Assembly (NCBI GenBank): GCA_964531285.1
Contig: CAZHDI010000006.1
Span: 1 to 63,777, forward strand
Reading direction: 5' to 3'
From: CAZHDI01 sp964531285
GTDB taxonomy: Bacteria; Pseudomonadota; Alphaproteobacteria; JAJFIK01
Length of the DNA: 63,777 nucleotides
Shown: positions 17,283 through 26,166 of the stretch, piece after piece
How the letters are laid out: every line of letters begins with the position of its first letter
How positions within the stretch are numbered: position 1 is the first letter of the stretch
The notes under the pieces: model-generated
Databases searched by the model: none
Told to the model about the DNA's origin: nothing
Seen by the model: the letters and a program-made list of their open reading frames with translations, nothing else
Made by a program: the position numbers and the translations under genes

Positions 17283-19043
17283 ATGCCGCCGCCCGAAGAC
17301 ACCACGCCGCCGACAATCGACATTCCGGAAATCCTGCCGGATCCGTCCAGCCAGCCCATCGGCGAGATCACCATCAAATTCTCCGAGGACGTCACCGGCT
17401 TCGATATCAGCGATCTCAAGCTGCGCCGTTTCAATGGCGAAGAAGAGGAGAGCATCAATATCTCCGGGCTGTCCTTGATGATGGTCGACGCGCAGACCTA
17501 CACGCTCGATCTGACGAGCGTCACCCAGATCGACGGCACCTACCGGCTGCGGCTGCGCCAGCCGGAAGACACCGACATCGTGGATCTCGCCGACAATCCG
17601 ATCGAAAAGCGGGACACGGACTTTTTCACGGTCAATATCACCAACGACCCGCCGGACGTCGCGGCACCGGAGACCGAGCAGGAGGTCACGGAAGACAAGA
17701 CCCTCACCTTCAATGAGAGCAACAGCAACCTGATCTCGATCGACGATCCGGACGATTTCGGCAGCGACTTGAAGGTTACGGTGAGCGTCGGCCATGGTAC
17801 GCTCAGCCTGTCTCAGACCACCGGCCTCGACTTCGAGGATGGAGACGGCACGGACGATCAAAAAATGACGTTCACCGGCTCCAAGGACGATATCAATGCC
17901 GCGCTCGACGGCCTCGTCTACACGCCGGATGAGGATTATGACGAGACCGACCTGCTGAAGGTCACGGTCGACGATCAGGGCCATACCGGTGAAGGCGGCA
18001 GCCAGACCGATACGGCAAGTGTCTCCATCGACATTACGCCGGTGAATGACGGTCCGAAGGTCGAGACGAATAACGGCGCCGAACTCGACGAAGGCACCAC
18101 GGTGATGCTGTCGGACTCTGACCTGAGTGCGTCGGACCCGGACGATGAAGGTGAAGGCCTGACCTTCATGATCACCGACGCGCCGGACAACGGCACGCTG
18201 TTCCTCGACGAAAATGACAATGACATGCTCGACGAGGGCGAAGCACTCGGCCAGGGCGACAGCTTCACCCAGGCTGACCTCGAAGCCGGCAATCTGGGCT
18301 ATGAGCACGACGACAGCGACACCACGAGCGATTCCTTCCAGTTCTCGCTCAAGGATGGCGGCGAGGACGAAGCCGCCGCCGTGCCGGGCACGTTCGATAT
18401 CACCATCGATGCGGTGATCGATGGCAATGGCGGCAACAACATCCTGAATGGCGGCAACGGCGGCGAAAAGTTCCGCGGCAATGACGGGAACGACTTCATT
18501 ATTGCCGGTGCCGGCGACGACATCGCCGACGGCAGCGATGGCAATGACCGGATCAACGGCAATAACGGTGACGACGAACTCAACGGCGAGGACGGCAACG
18601 ATCGGCTGAATGGCGGCGGCGGCGATGATGAGCTGAATGGCGGCGACGATAACGACCGCCTGTCCGGTTCGTCCGGCGACGACGACCTGAACGGCGATGC
18701 CGGCGACGACACGCTGAACGGCGGGACGGGCGAGGACGATCTCGACGGCGGCACCGGCAATGACTGTCTGATCGGCGGCAGCGGCGCGGACAATTTCATC
18801 TTCGGCAAGAGTTTCGGCGACGATGAAATCAAGGACTTCAACCGCGGGATCGACAAGATCACCATCTCCGGCATCGAGGATCTCGACAGCAACGACGACG
18901 GCGTGGTCGACAAGAACGACGACAATGTGGACACGACCGGCGGCTGGATCGGCAAGCTGGTGATCACGGTCGACGGCAATACGATCACCATCAACGGGTC
19001 CGGCGGCATCGACGCCGAGAGCTTCTGCTACGACCCGATCTGA
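17283..19043 (+). CDS. RTX/cadherin-like calcium-binding secreted protein 1
   Basis: A 586-residue, strongly acidic protein with no Sec signal peptide, as expected for a type I secretion substrate. GGGGAG precedes the ATG. Order of parts: a bacterial Ig-like module with ITIKFSEDVTGFDISDLKLR (residues 1-120), a cadherin/CSPG-like repeat region (about 120-375), nine or more RTX nonapeptides of the GGxGxDxL type (about 380-500), and a C-terminal domain with an EF-hand-like loop DSNDDGVVDKND. Such proteins fold on secretion in calcium and act as adhesins or matrix components. A near-duplicate follows 270 bp downstream. No type I secretion genes are in the window. Confidence 0.88.
   Translation: MPPPEDTTPPTIDIPEILPDPSSQPIGEITIKFSEDVTGFDISDLKLRRFNGEEEESINISGLSLMMVDAQTYTLDLTSVTQIDGTYRLRLRQPEDTDIVDLADNPIEKRDTDFFTVNITNDPPDVAAPETEQEVTEDKTLTFNESNSNLISIDDPDDFGSDLKVTVSVGHGTLSLSQTTGLDFEDGDGTDDQKMTFTGSKDDINAALDGLVYTPDEDYDETDLLKVTVDDQGHTGEGGSQTDTASVSIDITPVNDGPKVETNNGAELDEGTTVMLSDSDLSASDPDDEGEGLTFMITDAPDNGTLFLDENDNDMLDEGEALGQGDSFTQADLEAGNLGYEHDDSDTTSDSFQFSLKDGGEDEAAAVPGTFDITIDAVIDGNGGNNILNGGNGGEKFRGNDGNDFIIAGAGDDIADGSDGNDRINGNNGDDELNGEDGNDRLNGGGGDDELNGGDDNDRLSGSSGDDDLNGDAGDDTLNGGTGEDDLDGGTGNDCLIGGSGADNFIFGKSFGDDEIKDFNRGIDKITISGIEDLDSNDDGVVDKNDDNVDTTGGWIGKLVITVDGNTITINGSGGIDAESFCYDPI
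18424..18804 (+). repeat. RTX nonapeptide repeat block (protein 1)
   Basis: Tandem 27-nt units encode glycine/aspartate nonapeptides such as NGGGGDDEL, NGGTGEDDL and GGTGNDCLI. This is the parallel beta-roll calcium-binding repeat of RTX proteins. The block explains the local GGC/GAC periodicity and the long open frames on the opposite strand. Confidence 0.9.
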
Positions 19044-19073
19044 TCCCGTCAAACATCTTCTATGGCGAACCAG

Positions 19074-19103
19074 CCGGCGCGCTTTCGAGCGCGCCGGTTT
19101 TTT
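19074..19103 (+). terminator. Rho-independent terminator after RTX gene 1
   Basis: A perfect 10-bp stem, CCGGCGCGCT / AGCGCGCCGG, with a TTCG tetraloop is followed by six T, 30 bp after the stop codon. Confidence 0.92.
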
Positions 19104-19214
19104 GGTGTGCGCGCGACCCCATTAGATCCATTCTGGAGAAATACCTGACATCCGATTGGTTTAACCCCAACAGCGGCCAGTCTTAATGCTGTTAACACTG
19201 GAGTAATACTCAAC

Positions 19215-19314
19215 NNNNNNNNNNNNNNNNNNNNNNNNNNNNNNNNNNNNNNNNNNNNNNNNNNNNNNNNNNNNNNNNNNNNNNNNNNNNNNNNNNNNNN
19301 NNNNNNNNNNNNNN
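19215..19314. other. Scaffold gap (100 N)
   Basis: Exactly 100 N, a placeholder of unknown true size. It removes the start of RTX gene 2. Because the neighbouring genes are tandem duplicates with internal repeats, the gap may be an assembly break caused by repetition, and additional modules could be missing. The 110 bp before the gap (19104-19214) look like a promoter or leader and show no gene. Confidence 0.97.
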
Positions 19315-21366
19315 GATATCGTGAACATCACGCCGGACCCGTCGATGACGGCGGTCGGCATTGTGACCATCGTCTTTTCCGAAGAGGTCACCGGCTTCGA
19401 TATCGGCGACCTGACGCTGCGCCAGGACATCGGTCCGGATCAGGAGTTTCTCGATATCTCCGGTCTGTCTCTTGAGACCACCGACAACACGACCTTCACC
19501 ATCGATCTGTCGACCGTCACCAATGTCGACGCCACCTACCGGCTGCGCCTGCTGCCGTTCGGCTCGTCCCAGATCGAAGATCTGGCCGGCAACGATCTTG
19601 AGGGCAATGCCTTTGATCTGTTCGTCGTCGATATGACCGCTCCCATGGTCAGCATCGAAGACATCATGCCGGACCCGATCAGCCCTAATGCCGGCACGGT
19701 GACGATCACCTTCACCGAGGCGGTCGACAATGTCGATATCACCGATTTCACCCTGCGCCGGGACGATACCTTTCTCGACATCTCCGCTCTGAGCGTTAAC
19801 AAAATCGATCCGATGACCTTTGAGATCGACCTGTCGAGCGTCACGGATGTGGATGGCGTGTATCGCCTGCGCCTGGGCCAGGGCTCGACCGACATCACCG
19901 ACAAGGCGGGCAATCCGCTTGCCAATAGCGGCTTCGAGCTGTTCAACGTCAACACGGTGAACGATGCGCCGGTGATCGATGTCCCAGGGACCCAGGCCCT
20001 CACCGAAGACACCGCGCTGACCTTCAATGCGGGCAATAGCAATCTGATCTCGGTCGACGATCCGGACGATTTCGGCGGCGACTTGAAAGTGACGCTGACC
20101 GTCTCGGACGGCACGCTGAGCTTGTCTCAGACCACCGGCCTGACCTTCATCACGGGCGACGGCACCGATGATACGACCATGATGTTCACCGGCCGCGAAG
20201 TGCGCATCAATCAGGCCCTCGACGGTCTGGTTTACACGCCGGATCAGGACTTCGACGGGACCGAGACGGTTCAGATCACGGTCGACGATCAGGGCAATAC
20301 CGGCACGGGCGGCGCCCAGACCGATACGACCTCTGTCACCATCAACATGACTCCGGTCAACGATCAGGCGGCTGTGACGACCAATACCGGCGCCACGGTC
20401 GATGAAGACGAGACCGTGATGCTCTCGGACACCGAACTCGATACGACCGACCCGGACGATAGCGGGACGGAGATCAGCTATCAGATCACGTCCGCGCCGG
20501 TGAACGGCACCCTGTTCCTCGACGCCAACGCCAACGATATGCTGGACGCGGGCGAGGAGCTGGGCGCCTGGAGCAGCTTCACCCAGGCCGATCTCGATGC
20601 CGGCAATGTCGGCTATGAGCATGATGGCAGCGAAACCCTGGCGGATTCGTTCGACTTCACCATGTCCGACGGCGGCGAAGACGGCACCGCCGCGGTCCCC
20701 GGGACATTCGATTTCACGGTCAATCCGATCCCGGACCTTATCGAGGGCACGAACGGCAACAACATCATCAATGGCACGGACATCGATGATGAGGTTCAGG
20801 CCATGGACGGTAACGACCAGGTCTATCTCGGCGCGGGCGACGATTTCGGCTTCGGCGGCGAAGGCCGGGACCGGATCAACGGCAATGCCGGCGATGACGA
20901 ACTGAATGGTGAAGCCGGCAACGACCGCCTCAACGGCGGCGGCGGCGATGACGTGGTCAATGGCGGTGACGACAATGACCGTCTGGCCGGCAATTCGGGC
21001 GATGATGAGTTGAACGGGGACGCGGGCAACGACAGCCTCAACGGCGGAACCGGCATGGACACGCTCAATGGCGGCACCGGTAACGATCACCTGAACGGCG
21101 GCTCCGGTCCCGATACGTTCATCTTCGAAGGCAGCTTCGGCGATGACAAGATCAAGGACTTCGACCGCAATACGGACAAGATCATTATTGTCGGCGGGAC
21201 CGACCTCGACAGCAATGACGACGGCGTGGTCGACAAGAACGACGACAATGTCGACACCACCGGCGGCTGGCTCGCCGATCTTGTGATCACGGTCGACGGC
21301 AACACGATCACGATCAACGGGTCGGGCGGCATCGATGCCGACCTGTTCTGCTACGGTTTCGCATAA
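19315..21366 (+). CDS. RTX/cadherin-like secreted protein 2, 5' end in gap
   Basis: At least 683 residues, open from the gap edge, paralogous to the preceding gene. Order of parts: at least two bacterial Ig-like modules (VTIVFSEEVTGFDIGDLTLR and VTITFTEAVDNVDITDFTLR), so one more than protein 1. A cadherin/CSPG-like region follows, then RTX nonapeptides (20752-21120) and a C-terminal domain almost identical to that of protein 1, including DSNDDGVVDKND. The last residues are DLFCYGFA. The start codon is not visible. A strong terminator follows. Adhesin or surface-matrix roles are inferred from the architecture only. Confidence 0.88.
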   Translation, partial: DIVNITPDPSMTAVGIVTIVFSEEVTGFDIGDLTLRQDIGPDQEFLDISGLSLETTDNTTFTIDLSTVTNVDATYRLRLLPFGSSQIEDLAGNDLEGNAFDLFVVDMTAPMVSIEDIMPDPISPNAGTVTITFTEAVDNVDITDFTLRRDDTFLDISALSVNKIDPMTFEIDLSSVTDVDGVYRLRLGQGSTDITDKAGNPLANSGFELFNVNTVNDAPVIDVPGTQALTEDTALTFNAGNSNLISVDDPDDFGGDLKVTLTVSDGTLSLSQTTGLTFITGDGTDDTTMMFTGREVRINQALDGLVYTPDQDFDGTETVQITVDDQGNTGTGGAQTDTTSVTINMTPVNDQAAVTTNTGATVDEDETVMLSDTELDTTDPDDSGTEISYQITSAPVNGTLFLDANANDMLDAGEELGAWSSFTQADLDAGNVGYEHDGSETLADSFDFTMSDGGEDGTAAVPGTFDFTVNPIPDLIEGTNGNNIINGTDIDDEVQAMDGNDQVYLGAGDDFGFGGEGRDRINGNAGDDELNGEAGNDRLNGGGGDDVVNGGDDNDRLAGNSGDDELNGDAGNDSLNGGTGMDTLNGGTGNDHLNGGSGPDTFIFEGSFGDDKIKDFDRNTDKIIIVGGTDLDSNDDGVVDKNDDNVDTTGGWLADLVITVDGNTITINGSGGIDADLFCYGFA
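20752..21120 (+). repeat. RTX nonapeptide repeat block (protein 2)
   Basis: Tandem 27-nt units encode nonapeptides such as NGEAGNDRL, NGGGGDDVV and NGGTGNDHL, similar in number and order to the block in protein 1. The arrays share several identical units, which supports a recent duplication. Confidence 0.9.
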
Positions 21367-21391
21367 GACCTGACCGTTTCATCCCGGCAGC

Positions 21392-21423
21392 ACCGGCGCG
21401 CCCCCAGAAGGCGCGCCGGTTTT
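21392..21423 (+). terminator. Rho-independent terminator after RTX gene 2
   Basis: Perfect 11-bp arms ACCGGCGCGCC (21392-21402) and GGCGCGCCGGT (21410-21420) with a 7-nt loop are followed by T residues, 25 bp after the stop. The stem sequence resembles that after RTX gene 1, so the terminator was probably duplicated with the gene. Confidence 0.88.
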
Positions 21424-21518
21424 GCGTTCTACGCCCCTCCTCCGGGACGGCGATTCCGCGTATAGTTGAGACTGTTGTTTCGCGGGCCAGCCCGCCTGCC
21501 CGTCTTGGAGAGAGCCTC

Positions 21519-22115
21519 ATGGCAAAACCCCGTTCCGTATGCGTCTATTGCGGTTCCAGCGCCGGGCGCGATCCGGCCTTTCTCGATGCCGCGATCCGCT
21601 TAGGGGAGATCCTGGCGCGCGAGAAGATCGAACTCGTCTATGGCGGCGGCTCGCTGGGCATGATGGGCGCGGTGGCCGAAGCGGCGCTGAAAGCCGGCGG
21701 CCATGTCACGGGGATCATCCCGAAATTTCTCGACGATGTGGAGAAGCAGTTCGAGGATGTGACGGAACTCTACGTCACCCATTCCATGCATGAGCGCAAA
21801 CAGATGATGTTCGAACGCTCGGACGCCTTTATCGGCCTGCCCGGCGGCATGGGCACCCTGGAAGAGATGGTCGAGGTGATGGCGTGGGGCAATCTCGGCG
21901 TCCATGCCAAACCCATGGTGCTGGTGGACATCCACCACTACTGGGCGCCGCTCACGGATCTCATCGATCACATGATCGAGCAGAAATTTCTGCGTGCGGA
22001 TTTTGGACCCAAGCTCGGCATCGTCCCGGGCGTGGAAAAAGTCCTCGCCGAGATCGACAAACGTCTGAGCGATGACGAACTCGCCAAGCCCAACACCTTC
22101 GACAAAGTGTTCTAA
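21519..22115 (+). CDS. LOG-family (TIGR00730) nucleotide phosphoribohydrolase
   Basis: A 198-residue Rossmann-like protein of the LOG / lysine-decarboxylase-like family. It begins VCVYCGSSAGRDPAFLDAA and carries the signature GLPGGMGTLEEM, with upstream Arg-Lys (MHERKQMMFERSD). This matches cytokinin-activating nucleoside-5'-monophosphate phosphoribohydrolases, which cleave ribose phosphate from modified AMP. In non-plant-associated bacteria the role is probably nucleotide salvage. GGAGAG precedes the ATG. It is convergent with rarD, overlapping by four bases at the 3' ends. Confidence 0.93.
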   Translation: MAKPRSVCVYCGSSAGRDPAFLDAAIRLGEILAREKIELVYGGGSLGMMGAVAEAALKAGGHVTGIIPKFLDDVEKQFEDVTELYVTHSMHERKQMMFERSDAFIGLPGGMGTLEEMVEVMAWGNLGVHAKPMVLVDIHHYWAPLTDLIDHMIEQKFLRADFGPKLGIVPGVEKVLAEIDKRLSDDELAKPNTFDKVF

Positions 22116-23083
22116 CCCGCCGCCGGGAACCGCCGGTCACGGCGGACCGAGTCGGCCGTGAAGATCGCCAGCCCCGTCCAGATGCAGGCGAAGGTCAAAA
22201 GGTGCGCGGTCGTGAACGGCTCGCCATAGGCAAAGACGGCCAGCGCGAACTGAAGGCTCGGCGCCACATACTGGGTGAGCCCCAGGGTGGACAAGCGCAG
22301 GCGCCGGGCGCCCAGATTGAACAGCAGCAGCGGGATCGTCGTGAACGGCCCCGAAAACACCAGCAGGGCCGTGATCCACCAGTCGGAGCCGAACGCATTG
22401 CCGCCGGTCATGGCGAGATAGGCGATATAGCCGAGAGCCAGCGGCGAACACAGCAGGGTCTCGACAAAGAGCCCTTCCAGAGCGCCGACCGGCACCAGCT
22501 TGCGCACCAGCCCATAGAGCCCGAAGGTCATGGCCAGGAGCAGCGAAAGCAGCGGCGCCTTGCCCAAGGTGGCGATCATGACCGCGACACCCAGGACCGC
22601 ACAGGCGACGGCCAGGGTTTGGAAGCCGTTGAGCCGCTCCCGGAGAAACACAAAGCCGAGTGCGACGCTGACCAGCGGGTTCATGAAATAGCCCAGGCTG
22701 GTGTCGAGCACATGATCGTTCGCCACCGCCCAGATGAAGACCGTCCAGTTGGTCGAGATCAGCAGGGTCGAGACCATCAGCAACAGGAGCGTGCGGGGGC
22801 CGCGGATGGCCGCCATCAGGGTCTTGAGCCGCCCGCCCCGCGCCATCATGGGTGCCATGAAGGCGACCGCCCAGACGATGCGGTGCACGAGCACCTCGAA
22901 CGGGCTGACCGCGATCAGCAGCTTCCAATAGGCCGGCGACAGACCCCACAGCCCAAACCCGCTCAGTGCATAGACAACGCCGGTGCGCACATGGGCGTCA
23001 TGGGCATCATGGGCATCCGTATCGTGCACGGGCGCTTTGGGCGGAGCGGCAGCCGGGGCCACCGGCTCGCCGGTGGCGCTCAT
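22112..23083 (-). CDS. rarD: EamA-family permease, RarD type
   Basis: A 323-residue inner-membrane protein with about ten membrane helices. GLWGLSPAYWKLLIAVSPFE and HRIVWAVAFMAPM near the N-terminus, and LGLTQYVAPSLQFALAVFAY near the C-terminus, are typical of RarD in the DMT/EamA superfamily. The substrate is unknown, although RarD has been linked to chloramphenicol sensitivity. A His/Asp-rich stretch (VHDTDAHDAHDAHVRTG) precedes the first helix. Its ATG overlaps the cysS stop as ATGA, so the two are translationally coupled. Confidence 0.9.
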   Translation of the reverse strand: MSATGEPVAPAAAPPKAPVHDTDAHDAHDAHVRTGVVYALSGFGLWGLSPAYWKLLIAVSPFEVLVHRIVWAVAFMAPMMARGGRLKTLMAAIRGPRTLLLLMVSTLLISTNWTVFIWAVANDHVLDTSLGYFMNPLVSVALGFVFLRERLNGFQTLAVACAVLGVAVMIATLGKAPLLSLLLAMTFGLYGLVRKLVPVGALEGLFVETLLCSPLALGYIAYLAMTGGNAFGSDWWITALLVFSGPFTTIPLLLFNLGARRLRLSTLGLTQYVAPSLQFALAVFAYGEPFTTAHLLTFACIWTGLAIFTADSVRRDRRFPAAG

Positions 23084-24423
23084 GACCGGGCCGTCCAGGT
23101 GGTGCCGTCCGGTCCATCCTTAAGCGACACGCCGCGGGCCGCCAGATCGTCCCGGATCTGATCGGCCCGGCCGAAATCCTTTGCCGCCCTGGCCGCCAGG
23201 CGTTCCTCGATCAGCGCCTCGACCTCCGCCGGATCGATGCCGAGCTTGGCGGTGTCGAGCGCGGTCCACGCTTCGGCGGTCAGATCGCGGAACCCCAGGA
23301 ATCCCATCGCGGCCTTGAGCACGCCCGCCTCGCCGCGTCCGGCTACTTCATGGAGCCGGGTGATCGCGAGCGGGGTGTTGAGATCGTCCCGCAAGGCATC
23401 GAGCACGCCCTCATGGGGATCGGCATCCGGCGCCGCGTCGCCCGCAAGCGCATACCATTTATCGAGCACCGTTTTGGCTTCCCGGCTGGCCGCCGCCGTC
23501 CAGTTGATCGGCTGACGATAGTGGGTCATCAACATCTGGAGGCGGAACACCTCGCCCGGCCAGTCGCCCAGGAAATCGTCGACCGTGATGAAATTCCCCA
23601 GGGATTTGGACATCTTCTCGCCTTCGACCTGGAGAAAGCCGTTGTGCATCCAGTAGTTCACAAAGGGCGCGCGGTCATGGGCGCACGTGCTCTGCGCGAT
23701 CTCATTTTCATGGTGCGGAAAAATAAGATCGATGCCGCCGCCGTGAATGTCGAAGGTCTCGCCAAAATGGGCCTCCGTCATGGCCGAGCATTCAAGGTGC
23801 CAGCCGGGTCGTCCATAGCCCCAGGGACTCTCCCAGCCCGGTTCTCCGTTGTCGGACGGCTTCCAGAGCACGAAATCCATCGGGTCTTTCTTGTAAGGCG
23901 CCACCTCGACCCGCGCCCCGGCCATCATATCGTCGAGGGACCGGCCCGACAGGCGCCCGTAGTCGCTCATGGCCGGCACATGGAACAGCACATGGCCCTG
24001 CGCCGCGTAGGCGAGACCGCCATCGACGAGCTTGGCGATCATGGCGATCATCTGAGGAATGTGATCGGTCGCGCGCGGCTCGATATCCGGGGGCAGAAGA
24101 TTGAGGGCTTGGGTATTAGCATGAAGCTGCCGGATCGGCTCCTCGGTCACCTCGGCGATGCTGACGCCCCGTTCGGCGGCGCGCGCGTTGATCTTGTCGT
24201 CGATATCCGTGATGTTCCGGGCATAGGTGACATGATCCGCGCCATACATATGGCGCAACACACGCACCAGGACGTCAAAGACGATCCAGGGCCGGGCATT
24301 GCCGATATGCGGCTTGTCATAGACCGTCGGCCCACAGACATAGACCCGCACATTCGCCGGATCGATCGGCGTGAAGCGTTCCTTCTCGCGGGTCATCGTG
24401 TTGTGAATCATCAGCGGGCGCAT
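23080..24423 (-). CDS. cysS: Cysteinyl-tRNA synthetase
   Basis: A 447-residue class I aminoacyl-tRNA synthetase that charges tRNA-Cys. ATG at 24423 is chosen because GGAGA lies 7 nt upstream. The zinc site begins at VCGPTVYD; the HIGH motif is HIGN (KPHIGNARPW), and the KMSKS loop is intact (GEKMSKSLGNFI). Further zinc-site residues are in WHLECSAM and FPHHENEIAQS. The C-terminal helical anticodon region has the usual length. It sits between gltX (38 bp) and rarD (ATGA overlap), the distal part of a minus-strand string led by nadE. Confidence 0.96.
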   Translation of the reverse strand: MRPLMIHNTMTREKERFTPIDPANVRVYVCGPTVYDKPHIGNARPWIVFDVLVRVLRHMYGADHVTYARNITDIDDKINARAAERGVSIAEVTEEPIRQLHANTQALNLLPPDIEPRATDHIPQMIAMIAKLVDGGLAYAAQGHVLFHVPAMSDYGRLSGRSLDDMMAGARVEVAPYKKDPMDFVLWKPSDNGEPGWESPWGYGRPGWHLECSAMTEAHFGETFDIHGGGIDLIFPHHENEIAQSTCAHDRAPFVNYWMHNGFLQVEGEKMSKSLGNFITVDDFLGDWPGEVFRLQMLMTHYRQPINWTAAASREAKTVLDKWYALAGDAAPDADPHEGVLDALRDDLNTPLAITRLHEVAGRGEAGVLKAAMGFLGFRDLTAEAWTALDTAKLGIDPAEVEALIEERLAARAAKDFGRADQIRDDLAARGVSLKDGPDGTTWTARS

Positions 24424-24461
24424 GAGTCTTCTCCGCAAGGGCAGATGGCGGCGGCCGGGCC

Positions 24462-25799
24462 TCAGGCCACCTCGCCGCGCAGGCGCGCACGCGCCCGCTC
24501 CGGACCGATGAGGGCGACGAGTTTTTTCATTTCCGGTCCGTTGGCCTGACCGGTGAGCGCCAGGCGCAGCGGCATGAAGAGCGCCTTGCCCTTGGCGCCG
24601 GTCGCCTCCTTGACCGCTTGGGTCCAGCTGTCCCAGGTGTTCTCGTCATAAGGCCCATCGGGCAGCAGGGCAGCCGCCTTCTCGATCTGGGCGCTGTCCT
24701 CGATCACCGGCGTCACCGGACCCTGAATGATTTTCCACCAGTCGGCGGCCTCGTCGAGCCGCTCCAGATTGGGGCGGATGGCATCCCAGACGCTTGCATC
24801 GGCAGATACATCCATGGCGCTCAGACGTTCCGCCACCTGATCATAGGGCATCATGTGAATGAGCTTGGCGTTGAGCATTTTCAGCTCGTCCGGGTCGAAG
24901 CGCGCCGGCGCGCGGCCCAGCTTGGCCATGTCGAACTCATCGATGAGGGCCGCCAGATCAAGGCGCGGCTCCACCGCATCGGAGGTGCCGAGCTTGGCCA
25001 GGAAACTCAAGACGGCCATGGGCTCCAGACCGTCCTCGCGCAGATTGGCGACACCGAGCGAGCCGAGGCGTTTGGACAGCGACTGACCGTCCGCCCCCAC
25101 CAGAAGCGAGGTGTGCGCAAATCCCGGCGCGGTGCCGCCGATGGCCTTGAAGATCTCGATCTGCGCACCGGAATTGGTCACATGATCCTCGCCGCGCACG
25201 ATATGGGTGATGGCATAGTCCACGTCATCGACGACGCTGGGCAGGGTATAAAGATAGCTGCCGTCCTCGCGGATCAGGATCGGGTCGGACAGGCTGGCGG
25301 TATCGATGGACACCGGCCCGCGCACCAAGTCGTCCCATTCGGCTTTCTCGCCGGAAAGCTTGAAGCGCCAATGGGGCTTGCGCCCTTCCGCTTCATAGGC
25401 CGCCTTCTGATCATCGCTCAGGGCCAGCGCGGCGCGGTCATAAACCGGCGGCTTGCCTTGCGCCCGCTGAAGCTTGCGCTTGCGGTCAAGCTCCTCGGGG
25501 GTCTCATAGCACGGATAAAGCAGCCCGCGGGCCTTCAGGTCCTCGGTCACGGCGTCATAGCGCTCGAACCGGTCGGACTGGCGGAAGGTCTGGTCATGGG
25601 CAAGGCCAAGCCAGGCCAGATCGTCGCGAATACCTTGCGCATACTCTTCGGTGGAGCGCTCCGTATCCGTATCGTCAAGGCGCAGGATGAAAGTCCCGCC
25701 GGCCTTGCGGGCATAAAGCACATTGAACAGCGCGGTGCGGATGTTACCGACATGGAGCCGGCCCGTGGGGCTCGGCGCGAAACGGACCGTAACGGTCAT
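24462..25799 (-). CDS. gltX: Glutamyl-tRNA synthetase
   Basis: A 445-residue class I synthetase. HIGH-type motif: PSPTGRLHVGNIRTALFN. KMSKS-type motif: GQSLSKRLGSLGV. The tRNA-binding and anticodon regions complete a usual length. Alphaproteobacteria often carry two gltX genes, one of which charges tRNA-Gln as well for later amidation, so whether this copy is discriminating cannot be judged. The gene is 19 bp downstream of the small membrane protein and 38 bp upstream of cysS. Confidence 0.94.
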   Translation of the reverse strand: MTVTVRFAPSPTGRLHVGNIRTALFNVLYARKAGGTFILRLDDTDTERSTEEYAQGIRDDLAWLGLAHDQTFRQSDRFERYDAVTEDLKARGLLYPCYETPEELDRKRKLQRAQGKPPVYDRAALALSDDQKAAYEAEGRKPHWRFKLSGEKAEWDDLVRGPVSIDTASLSDPILIREDGSYLYTLPSVVDDVDYAITHIVRGEDHVTNSGAQIEIFKAIGGTAPGFAHTSLLVGADGQSLSKRLGSLGVANLREDGLEPMAVLSFLAKLGTSDAVEPRLDLAALIDEFDMAKLGRAPARFDPDELKMLNAKLIHMMPYDQVAERLSAMDVSADASVWDAIRPNLERLDEAADWWKIIQGPVTPVIEDSAQIEKAAALLPDGPYDENTWDSWTQAVKEATGAKGKALFMPLRLALTGQANGPEMKKLVALIGPERARARLRGEVA

Positions 25800-25818
25800 G
25801 GGACTGACTTTCTGAACT

Positions 25819-26166
25819 TTATGTCTTGTTGGCCGTCATCTTGGCGATGCCGTAGCCGATGGCGATGAGGACGAGGGCCGGCAGCGCCCACAGCAGCACC
25901 TTGAGCAGCGCGCCGAGAAGGCCCGCCGCGATGCCGAAGATCGCGCCGACAAGGCCCATCGCGATGCCCAGCAGGCTGAGGATGAAGGCCAGGATCAGCG
26001 GCACAAGCACGACCAGGCCGACAATGGCGAGGACGATCACGATGACCCGCATCACGCCGCCTCCGCCCTCGACGTCCCGGTCGTCGCGGCGCGGCGGCAC
26101 GGTGCCAACGGCGGGCAGATTGGCATCGTTCTTGGTGTCCTTGGGCTCATCAGTCTGCGGCATCAC
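25819..26166 (-). CDS. Small glycine-rich membrane protein, unknown
   Basis: A 115-residue protein. About 38 polar N-terminal residues (many Asp/Lys/Arg) are followed by two to three tightly packed hydrophobic helices with glycine-zipper spacing (LLGIAMGLVGAIFGIAAGLL), then LLWALPALVLIAIGYGIAKM. The family is not recognised. It overlaps the end of nadE by 17 bp and lies 19 bp before gltX, so it is almost certainly co-expressed with them. Either of the first two ATG codons (26166 or 26163) could be used. Confidence 0.75.
   Translation of the reverse strand: MMPQTDEPKDTKNDANLPAVGTVPPRRDDRDVEGGGGVMRVIVIVLAIVGLVVLVPLILAFILSLLGIAMGLVGAIFGIAAGLLGALLKVLLWALPALVLIAIGYGIAKMTANKT

Noticed and set aside
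17208..21090. Very long minus-strand open frames over both RTX genes
   Set aside because: They are mirror frames of the GGC/GAC-rich RTX and Ig-like coding repeats, made of Val/Ile/Ala runs with no RBS, and the plus-strand frames have clear domains.
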